Shown: positions 27,022-39,000 of the stretch, piece by piece | How the letters are laid out: every line of letters starts with the position of its first letter | How positions within the stretch are numbered: position 1 is the first letter of the stretch | Assembly: GCF_905475395.1 (NCBI RefSeq) | Contig: NC_058339.1 | Coordinates: forward strand, 38,635,172 to 38,699,171 | Origin: Chrysoperla carnea | Taxonomy: Eukaryota > Arthropoda > Insecta > Neuroptera > Chrysopidae | Reading direction: 5' to 3' | Length of the DNA stretch: 64,000 nt | The notes under the pieces: model-generated | Databases searched by the model: none | Seen by the model: only the letters and a program-made list of their open reading frames with translations | What the model was told of the DNA's origin: nothing | Program-made: the position numbers and the translations under genes

Positions 27022-30000
27022 AGGATTTTTAAAATAAAATTAGGCTCTGCAACTTTTGTAGTGGCACAACAAGCATGATTATAAATAGTTTGTTAATGCT
27101 GGCTCGTGCGCAGGAAATCAAGGTCCAAGTTTTCGAAACTCAGTACGCATCGAAATTGACATCACGATGTATATTGACCGACGCTAAAACGGTCGAGCCG
27201 ATCTTCAGACATCGATATACAGTATGTTTTGAGACGATGCAAAGTTGAAAAGGAGCGTTCACTTATCGCTGTTGTCACAGGTAAAACTACTAAAACGCTA
27301 GTTCTAATTTTTGTACTTTTGCTATTTTAAATAATCTGAAATTAATATTAATTGAAAAGAAAATAACAAGTCCAGCAGTTTTCATAGCCACTGAAATAGT
27401 CGGGATCCATTAAAATTTAGACCGACTCTAATCTACCCAATAATGGGTCCCTGTTAAGTCGCTATGCTTAGTTCTGAAATTTTTTTTCTTTTTAGTTTAT
27501 ATTGAACGCAGCCGGGTTTGCTATATCTTCATTAACCTTGCAAGATTAAGACAAATCGATTGACGTAAGAATCGAAATCAACCCACCTGTTTAGAAACAC
27601 ACTTACATACATATGAAGACTGATAAACACATTACCTTTCCTTTGCGTCTCGCAGTCGGGTAAAAATAGCAATAAAAACCCCTTAATTGGTGGGTTATGC
27701 TATTGCTAGATGTTACGTATTTATTACTGCTTTGGAAGCTTGAACTGTTTAGTCGGAGTTAAATTTTTCCGTTTAGAAGATTACATACAGGAAAAACTAG
27801 TTCTCTATTTAAATTTCATGTAAATTGCATTTTTCATCGTTTATTTGTTACACGCAAAGTTTTACCACAATTTAACAAGACAACAACTTGTTATTTAAAA
27901 AAAAAATTTTTTTTTAGTTTGAGAAAAATCATGTTTTGTAAAAACCACAAAAGTTTACAAAAACTAATGTTATTGTACCCACCTTTCCATTGTTTATAAA
28001 GTGATATAATGTTGTAACGCCTATGCGGCAACAAATATTTATTGATATTTTTTTAGATTTGATTATAATAGCAACAATGAGGCTGTTCACACAATTTTTT
28101 CTATTTTTAATTTTAACTAGCAGCCAAACCCGACGTTGCTCGGGCTAAAATACATCGCATGTTTAATGCGATTTAAACCTTTTCAATTAATCTTCGCTCG
28201 ACTGTAAACACAATCAGACTGGCGGAAATTCACTGGATTTTGGTTTATATTTCGTCGAATATCGAAATTTCTAGTACCAGAACACTCTAGAATATTTAGG
28301 TGGATATCACTTAATTTGCTTAATATGCTTTCCCTTTATTCTCGCTTTGGTTTCTTTTTAGATCCGAACTCTGTATTTTCAGAAGGAAGACTGACTCAAG
28401 TCGCCGAGAGAGCCTCCTTTTATACCCTGAGGTTGTTCTAGAGGCTTCTGGTTAAAAGAATGTTCGAGAGAAGGGTTTTATTCTATTCTATTAGCGTCTA
28501 TTGTCCTTTTTCTTGTTAGGAAATCGTTTAATTTAATAAAATTTATATCCAGACAAAATATTTTAATATAAATAACTTACTTTTAACAATAAAACTCTTG
28601 AAAAGACACTAAACTTGGTTGAAATTAAAATATTTAAATTTCGGAAGGAGGTCTAGAAAGTTCGTGTCCGGTTCTGGCTTGATAGTTCTACTGGTCGTCG
28701 AGAGATGGCGCTAACAGGTCTCGGCGGTCAGTTTAAAGTTGATCTTGATTATTGAATTTTAATGCTAAGAAAGACTATATCTAGTGATAGAAAAAAGAAC
28801 TATTGGCTGCGTTTGGCAGAAAAAAGCGTTTGAGAGCGCTTACTAGCGCTGAAAAACAAACTGTACAGTTTTCGGCCAGGACATGTTTGCTAACTTCAGT
28901 TGCGCTGACACAATCCGTCATTTTGCTTATTTATTTTGCAAACATTTATTTAAATAATAGCTTTATATGCCTTAAGTTGTTTGTAAAATTATATAATTAG
29001 TATATTTGTACATTATTTAATATATATTATTCGTTATTGGTAAATTTTTAATATGAATAATTTACAAACATATATTTAAATTAGGTTAGGTTCCCCGGTT
29101 AAAGCTAACTTAGTGTCCTAGAGGAAAATAGCTATTTACTATTTGACAGCGCTTACCGTTTAACAATCGCCATTTTGTTTACAAGCGCTTACTAGTGCTT
29201 TTTCTGCCAAACGCAGCCATTGCCAGAACGCTAAAAATAGCACAGCAAATTAAAAAGTATAATAAAGCATATGTCTCCTCTCTCTTTAATCATTAACTAC
29301 CTTTGTAACCTCGCGTCTGTAGGCAAGTGCCTCCTTTGCTTTATGGATAATCCACCTCTGAGAAAATGGCTTTATATAAGTTCCCATACTAAAAAACCAA
29401 AAGTAGTATATAAAACAAAAGTTCCCTCTTAAACGCTTATCATTGGATTAATATTGATTTTTAAAATTATCTATGATGATACCTGAACTGATAACATAAA
29501 ATCATATGTTTTTTATATTTATACAAATAAAATAAGAATTATTAATAATCATAATATCAACGAAAAATCATTAAATATGAAATTTTTTGTAAAACTAATT
29601 AAAAACAAAAATCTAATTTTCAAGATTGTTTTTAAAATTTAGAAAAGAGAAAATTAAGACATTGAAATTGACAATGCTTGAATGGGGGATATACCTACTA
29701 ATTATCATATAGATAGATATACGATCTTCTTGAATATTTGATGTACGATATTCCTAGGAAATTGAAACTTTTGCAAGGACGTAAAACTCATTACAAAAGG
29801 AAGAGGTATATATATTTTTACCAAAAAACAAAATTGCTTAAATTGCAGAAAAATCATTGAAAATGAGTAAGGTAGATTAAATTTTCTATTAAAAATAACA
29901 GTACTATTAGTTCTTTAACAGGTGTCTTCCGTCTCGTATGTAAAATAATTACTTATTTCTACATAACTTTATAATATTTACTTAACAATGAGTCAACTAC

Positions 30001-33000
30001 ACCATATGTAAGTGTATTTTGAAAATATTACCCCCACCGATATTTATATTATGATTACTTTGAGTCTGCGATTAAAAAAAGTAATTCAATATCTATCCTT
30101 CAATATAAATTGTAAAAACTATTAAATTCAAACAAAATAATAGACCAAGTTTATGAGAAAAAAAAATTGTTTCAATTTTATACTCAAGGCCATCAAATGA
30201 TTAAAAAAATTATGTTGTTTTGAAGAATTTGATTACTCTACACTTTTTATAAAATGATCTACCTTGATAAGACTCAAATCAGAAGTACACATTTCGAAAA
30301 AAAACATATATATTTATGTTGAAAAAAAATTGGATCACATTCGGTGAAATTTCATTCTATAACTTCCGAATTCCGATATGAAATGTTTCAGAGCTATACC
30401 CAAAAGTGCAGTATCAAAAAGTTTATTGCACTACTAATTATAATTATTATAAAAGTAAAATTAGAGAGGCAAAATGGAAATCATTATAGAAATCTAGTGA
30501 ACTAATTAATATCTCCAATATATCTTTTGGGCCTTTATAAGATCTTCTGGGCCGTATTGGACATCCAAACCTAGACTTTATATGAAGATTTCACACTGAT
30601 ATTTTAAGGGCAGACCAATGTAGCGTTAACGACACAAACATACAGCTTGTACAAATCAAGGCATTTGGGTTGAATCAAGTTTTTCTCTATCATGTTATAA
30701 AAAGCGATCAGCGACCTCAAAAACCCTCGAAAGACGGTTGCCGAGGCGAAATTTATAATTTTCAATTTTTATTTAATCATTGTGACTTCTAGACTTCTTT
30801 CAACTTCATTAAAACCATCCTCAGTTGCTTTTTGACCTCAGATACGATCCCCAAACCTCCGTGAGACCATTTCCGAAGTGAAATTTAAAATTTAATAATT
30901 TTTTTTTCTATCACTTTTTGGGGTAATTTTATGTTAATGGAGTTGTACCGATCCTCAGTTGCTTTTTGATCTCGGATTCATGATCAACGACCCTGGAAAT
31001 CTTTGAGAAATAATTTCCGAGGTGAAATTGTCTCGCATTTGATATTAAACAATAAATAATTTGAAAGAATAAAGCCATTCACATGTAATCATGACTTGAT
31101 TCGCGAAGACAAGTACACAAGACAACAAACAAACGGTCGCGGTGATAGCCTGGCAAGTATACTGCTTGTTAGTGGTGGTATCAAATCTAAATATCTTTTA
31201 CTGAGATCATCACTTCATTTATAATTGCGTAATTCATTACTCAGCTCAACAGCAACTATCAAGAAGCGAGCACAAGACAGAATGATATATATAAATCAAG
31301 TAATAAAATCAAATACATGCAATATAACAATTTATCATTTTCTTTAAGTTTTATATATTTATTTTTCTTATTAATTTAAAAATGTTTTTAATAATAACGA
31401 TTGTTTTATTCTATATAAAAGATTATCACAACAAGGAAATGAAACCATTTTAAAATAATGTTTGTCCTCTTATAGATGTAATTGAGTGTTTTAACTTGAG
31501 TATTATGCAAATAAATGTTATAAAAAAGTTCAGCTATATTTATTTTTTTAATTTTTGTAAACACAATCGCAAAATCCATTGTAGTATTTTCTATTTGATA
31601 GGCAATTCATCTTAGGAAATATATCCTCGCTTTCCTACTTAAAGTATAAGACTATTTTGGCAAGAGAATATAAGAATCAAAAAGAGCAAAGTCAAGACCA
31701 TATTAGACTATCATGGTCTCAGACATTCAGTGTTTGATATTTGGTCATGTTCTTACATATTACCTTGGTTTCGAAGGTGTAGCAAGATCAAAATAGATGC
31801 AAAACTAGAATAGCATAGTCAATTCTACCTTCGGTATACTTTTGGTCGGGACTCAAATTCTGCAAACCCCATTTTGCGCCTTCAATGTGTTTTGCTATTG
31901 TCGTCGAGAAGATCTCTCACTCTAATCCACTCTCACTTTCAACCGCAAATTTATGTGTCCACTAGCTGTGAACTGCCCGCTTTACTGATCAACTTCAATT
32001 TTAAATACAAAGATCATGGTGTTATAACCTTCACTTCATATGCCGTCACTTATCCTTCTTTTGTTCACAATTTCGTCGATTTTATTACTTTGTTGCGAAA
32101 CCCAATTTTTTTAAAAATAGCCCATGTTATTCGCTGATAATGAAGCTTTCTATACGTGAAATAATTTTTCAAATCGGTTAAGCACCTAGTACGTACGCCT
32201 GTATCTTGAAGACTATGGCCTAGTTCATATCCTCTGTTGCTTTCACCTTTAAATGAGCACCCATTTTGAGTTATTTCGTTAATTTCAGTTTTACATTTTA
32301 TAATGACTCCGTAATTCTCTGCATTTCTTCTATATTCGAAGCAATTAGAATCAAAGGTCTCTAGGTTAATCTCTGCGAAAAAATTTGATAAAAATACCAA
32401 TCAATATTTTATTCAGGGTTCGAAAATATCCGATATTTATTATAAATATCAAAATATCGGATATTTATGATATATATCCGATATATATCAAAAGTTTGAT
32501 ATTTACATTTATAGAATAAACAGTTATATTCTATAATTACAAAAGTTATTTAATGCTTCTTAAATACTCAATAATGAAGTAAAATCGTTTCTGCACTTTG
32601 TCAATTACTTTCTTTGTAAAACATAATAGAATAAACATAAAAAAAAAATTACTCTTTCGTAACGAAATTTTTCTGACACGACTGACGCCATTAATGCCGG
32701 CAGAAGTGTTGCCATTTATGAATTAGAACATATTAGGGAATATGTTTTAACTCTACTCGAACTCCATTTACATTTGGGGAGTAGAAATGCAGTAAAAAAC
32801 GTCAAAAATTACTTAATTCTAATATAAAATTTTTAAATCTTTTTTGTATTGATATATATCATAAATAATCATTTGATATATATCGGAAATATATCATGAT
32901 ATATATCCACTGATATATATCCTCGAACCCTGATTTTATTTATTTAATATCTTAAGTCTTTAAGATAATTTTTAGTTCAAAGTTCGGAGAAAAGACCGGA

Positions 33001-36000
33001 GATCAATTTATCATACTATAAACCAGTATTTGGAGTAGAAGTTATTGATGAAATCCAAATCCTACTAGAAATCTATCTTGTAGTTTTTGGATCCGATCAG
33101 GCAGGGACTAATTTGACAATCAAATTAAAATTTAAACAACTTTGCTATAAAATTACAAACAATAATTCCTACCCCTCACCTATCTCGTTTTTCTTAAAAT
33201 ATTTTCTAAAAATTCATCTTTTTATTGAGATTTTCCAGTGTTCATTAACCTATGAACTATATTTCATTATGCTATATTTCATTGTGCTATTAAGTGGCAG
33301 ACTGTATTTACGCTTTTTTATTTGTAATAAATTTGTAAAATTATTTTTGTTTTATTTTAGGGAAAAGTATATTTATTTGATAAAGTATTTAAACCAAATG
33401 CAACACAAGAAAAGGTTTACAATGAAGCTGCCAAAAGTATCGTATCAGATGTATTGGCTGGTTACAATGGCACAATATTCGCTTATGGACAGACATCCTC
33501 AGGAAAAACACATACAATGGAAGGCGTTATCGGAGATCCTGCAAAACAGGGTATTATACCACGTATTGTCAATGATATATTCAATCACATTTACGCAATG
33601 GAAGAAAATTTAGAATTTCATATAAAAGTATCATATTTTGAAATTTATATGGATAAAATTCGGGATTTATTGGATGGTAAGGAAACCATTTTATTTTAAT
33701 TTTATTTCTTTAAATGTTAATTTGGTTTTTTTGGGGATTTTCTTGTAGTATCGAAAGTAAATCTTAGTGTCCATGAAGATAAAAATCGAGTACCATTTGT
33801 AAAAGGAGCCACAGAACGTTTTGTATCCAGTCCAGAAGAAGTATTTGAAGTTATTGAAGAAGGAAAATCTAATAGGCATATTGCTGTTACTAGTAAGTTG
33901 AACTTTAAATTGTAATATACGGGGTGTTCCAAACCACCCGTCCAGGCTGATTATTCTGAATAGTTTTCAAAAAAAATTGAAACGAAAAAACACGTATCGA
34001 ATATTTTTTGAAACTCTATCTAACCATACCAAAAACACCCTCCACCCTCAACCCCTGTTAGGGGTAGGGGGTGTAACTTGAAAAAATCAAATGGAAACCC
34101 CTATTTTTTTCTTCAGATTTGGATTCTTCAGAAGAAAAGACAAACATTTTGTCTAAAAAATTTTTCCCGATTTTCGGTAGATCACGCTACAATCGACAAA
34201 AATCGTTCTTTTAGATTTGGCATTAGAATTGCAGTTCAAGTGAAGGCGAGAAAAGTTTTTTGAGTCGAGAATAGTTATTTTCAATTTTGTTTTTGTTTTT
34301 TTGAAGAAAAGACTATTCTGTTTTTGTTTTTCATATTTTATTATGATTTAGAAAAATTATTTTTGTATAAATGTTTTTTTTTATTTTGGAAAGTCTGAAA
34401 AAAATTAAATCTAAAATGATTCATATCTAATTCTTTCTAAGAGCTTTATTTAGCATCCTCCCAATTGTCTAGTGGTTTACCTCAATTACCGCAATTCGAC
34501 ATTTTCGCTTCTCTTTTATTTTCGTTGAATTTCTAACTTTTGTGTTGCTTTTGTTTTGTTTTTGTTTTGGTTCTGTGTGTTTGTGTTTTTATTTTTATTT
34601 TTACTTTTTCGTTTTGATTTTTGTCATTGAACGGCGCAATTCTTATGCCAAATCTAAAAGAACGATTTTTGTCGATTGTAGCGTGATCTACCGAAAATCG
34701 GGAAAAATTTTTTAGACAAAATGTTTGTCTTTTCTTCTAAAGAATCCAAATCTGCAGAAAAAAATAGGGGTTTCCATTTGATTTTTTCAAGTTACACCCC
34801 CTACCCCTAACAGGGGTTGAGGGTGGAGGGTGTTTTTGGTATGGTTAGATAGAGTTTCAAAAAATATTCGATACGTGTTTTTTCGTTTCAATTTTTTTTG
34901 AAAACTATTCAGAATAATCAGCCTGGACGGGTGGTTTGGAACACCCCGTATAATAGAAAATTGTTCAAAATTTCTTCATTTCGCCAATTCTATTTTCCTT
35001 ATATTAGAAAAAAATTCGACAATCAAATATTAATAGGTGGAATAATTTGTATAGAAGAAGCTTTTTTTTTTGCCATGGCACACAAAGTTAATCATTTACA
35101 CATAAAAAAAAGCTCTATAATTGCGATTATTATGTTGCCAATACATATGTAATTTATTTTTTAGTAAGAAAATTAATGAACTTTTAATTATTCTTCCAGA
35201 TATGAATGAACATTCCTCTAGATCGCATTCAGTGTTTTTAATTAACGTGAAACAAGAAAATTTAGAAAACCAAAAAAAATTATCTGGTAAATTGTATTTA
35301 GTGGATTTAGCCGGTTCCGAAAAAGTATCAAAAACTGGTGCCGAAGGTACCGTATTAGATGAAGCTAAAAATATTAACAAATCGTTATCCGCATTGGGTA
35401 ATGTAATTAGTGCATTAGCTGATGGTAATAAAACACATATACCATATCGTGATTCGAAATTAACACGTATTCTACAAGAGTCTTTGGGAGGTAATGCACG
35501 TACCACAATTGTTATCTGTTGTTCGCCAGCTTCTTTCAATGAAAGTGAAACGAAATCAACACTTGATTTTGGTAAAAGGTAAGTTTTTACTTTGCATTGA
35601 GGAGAAAATATGGGAAATATTCGACTTTTAATTATTTTTTCAGAGCTAAAACTGTTAAGAATGTTGTATGTGTTAATGAAGAACTTACGGCCGAAGAATG
35701 GAAACGTCGTTATGAGAAGGAAAAAGAAAAGGTTGCCAGGTTAAAGGGTAAAGTTGAAAAATTGGAGGCAGAAGTTAATCGTTGGCGATCTGGTGAAACT
35801 GTTAATCCTGATGAACAAATTAATTTGGTTGAAATTGAAGCAGTAACACCAATTACAGGTGAATTTTTTAAACTTGTGTAATGTTTTAAACCGATGTGTG
35901 TAATTTCGGCAATAAAGCCAAAGTCCCTTAGTCTCTCAGTTATACTAATATTATAAATTCGAAGTGTTTTATTTGTTAATTTTATACGCAGAGCTAATTA

Positions 36001-39000
36001 GAGGGCCACATACGTTACTTTTAACCTTAAAATATTTATTTTTCTTTTACCTGTTTACTTTTATATGTTATTTTTTGGGATAAAAGTTATACAATGGTTA
36101 TTTGCATTTTTACTGTTTTTGCCAATTTTTATTCCTTCAAAGTCTACCCATTTGGCTACTACTCTGCGTCTTCAAATAAATTGCGAATATACTCATGAAC
36201 AAAGCCTTTATTACTCTCAAATTGAATCATGTTTTAAAAGACAATTTATTTTTTTAGCAACAGAAACACCAGTTGATCCAGATATAATTGCGCCAGTCCG
36301 TGCAATGCCTGGTGGCTTAATGATTGGTTCAATTAGTAACGAAGAACGACAGAAATTAGAAGAAGAACGAGAACGCTTATATCAACAATTGGATGAAAAA
36401 GATGAAGAAATTAATCAACAAAGTCAATTGGTTGAAAAACTTAAAGATCAGATGATGGAACAAGAGGAATTGATATCATGTACACGTCGTGATTATGAGA
36501 CATTACAAGGCGAAATGAACCGTATTCAACAGGAGAATGAAAGCGCTAAAGAAGAAGTTAAAGAAGTTTTACAAGTAAGTGTTTTTTGTATACTAAAAGT
36601 TGAGATAGTATTAAGGAAGTCGTAACGTTACAGAGTACGATATTCGTAATGTTTGTAGAGTAAAACGCTTGCATTTTACTAGCTTTTTATTTGATAAGAT
36701 TATTGAATTAGAAAAGCACAAAAATTGTTTCTTTTTATGATTTAACAACTGATTTAAAATTTTAATTAATAAGTGATTTTTAACGACAGAAACTGTTTTT
36801 TTGTTTTTTATAACCTTTGTTTAATATTTTTTCATAGGCTTTAGAAGAATTGGCTGTGAATTATGATCAAAAATCCCAAGAAGTTGAAACAAAGAACAAA
36901 GAAACTGAATCACTATCCGAAGAATTAATGCAAAAACAAGCAACATTAAATATGACTGCATCTGAGTTACAACAATTAAAAGATATGAGCTCACATCAAC
37001 GAAAACGTATCACTGAAATGTTAGCGAATTTATTAAAAGATTTATCTGAGATGGGTGTAGCAATTGGTAATGATGTCAACGACATGAAATTAGGTAGTAA
37101 TACAGATCCAGCAAATAGTGGTAAATTAGAGGAAGAATTCACTGTTGCACGATTATATATTAATAAAATGAAATCAGAAGTTAAAAATCTAGCACAACGT
37201 GTGCAAGGATTAGAATCATCACAAATTGATTCAAATAAAAAAGTAAGTCTCAAATTCATTGTTAAATTTTGCAATAGATAACTCGATCATCATATCCATT
37301 TTAATAATTCATAATCTATTCTATCTGCTTGAAAAACCTTTGCCATTGGCAAGTTATCTTTGATTTCCAATTTTAACCTAGATTTTCCTTGAGCTCGTAG
37401 AAGTTTTTAAGTTAATCAGTTAAGAGAAATATCATATCCTTGCTCAAACTAATAGATTCGAACATGCACAAAGAATTTGCTATTATAATTCTAGCTTTAT
37501 TAATATCTTGAGTTCAAAAAATTCTTAAAAAATTTATCAGTCAGACTAAATAAAAGTTGCTGGTACTGTAAGACCACTTGCAAACGAATCGCAAAACACA
37601 AAAAAGGATTAAATATATCCTTAATTTAAGAACAAAACAAAAGCTCTGACGGTCGCAGGAAATTATTAAACAAATTCTATACTAACCGAGTATGAGTATT
37701 CATACAGTAGGTTCTAATGGGTCAATACGAGATTTATTTATTTGCCTTATTTATTTCGTACATTCCTGTAATCCCTGGAAATTACCTAAAAATCGTTGTC
37801 CCTGATACTATTTTTACTTTTTAATTTAGGTATCAGAATATGAAAAAGAATTAGGAGATTGCCGATTATTAATATCACAACACGAAGCACGAATGAAAAG
37901 TTTACAAGAATCAATGCGTGAGGCGGAGAATAAAAAACGTGCTTTAGAGGAAGATGTCGATGCATTACGTGAAGAATGCGCTAAATTAAAAGCAGCAGAA
38001 CAAGTATCCGCGGTTAGTGTTGAAGAGAAACAACAAGCTACCAAATTACGTGTTGCACTTGAAGAACAAATGGATCAATTACGTGATGTACATCAAAAAC
38101 AAGTTGCAGCATTACGAGATGAAATTTCTGAGAAACAACAGCTTATTAGTGAATTAAAAGAGTATGTATTTACTTTTTTATTAACTCTTAACAAAATAAA
38201 TTTTTTGAAATTTTGAATATTGTTAGCTAGCCTAAAGATCAAAAGACTTAAATTATGAGTGCAAACATTTTTAATACTCAAATATTCTTTACATTACTTC
38301 TTGTGATTAAATTAAACTAATATTTACTAGGTTAAAATGTATTGGGAGTTATAAAATAGAAGTAATGTGTAACATTTTTAAGGAGTTCGGAGCACCAACT
38401 TAAACTTCGGTACTTTTTTGACAAAATTTTTCTTTTTTTCTTTAATAAAGTTTTTAAATGAGATAGCCAAATACTAACTGTAAACACAATTTATAGTACT
38501 GAGCTGATCTCTACTGATATAAATATGAAATGGGAACGAGGATGTAAACATTATCTTAGAACATATAATTAAATGGCATTACGCGGCAATTTCTTCTAAT
38601 CAACTTACAAACTAGAGTTGTGAATGGTATAAAATAAATTATTTGTTCTATGGTTTTTTGTTTGTTTATACCATGGAGGTTAGAGAGAAGGATAACGATC
38701 GCTGTAGGAAATAGTGTCCCAGAAATACGGACAAAATAAGTGAGGCGCTGCGATTGCTAAGTTGTCTCAATAAAAGCGGACCGTTGTGCGCTAATTTGAA
38801 ATGATATATCAACGTTTAATATACGTGTATATAATATCATTCAAAGTAAAAAAAGAAAATAATGAAATTATTATTATTTATTAATAAATAAATAATATTA
38901 TCTAAGGTTATATAATAATATTTGTACATTATGCAACTAACTTCGCCGACGACAGCGCTGCTGGTGGCTGAAAATGAACTATAAATTCTACAAATTTTCA

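Noticed and set aside
29082-29095. TTAGGTTAGGTT, the insect telomere-like repeat
   Set aside because: Only two tandem units, inside a transposon remnant; also seen at 21828. Too short for an interstitial telomere tract.
33113-33613. 166-codon frame overlapping Khc exon 2
   Set aside because: It is in another frame from the conserved motor sequence and starts in intronic AT-rich DNA.
35096-35539. 147-codon minus-strand frame over Khc exon 4
   Set aside because: Antisense of the switch-region exon.
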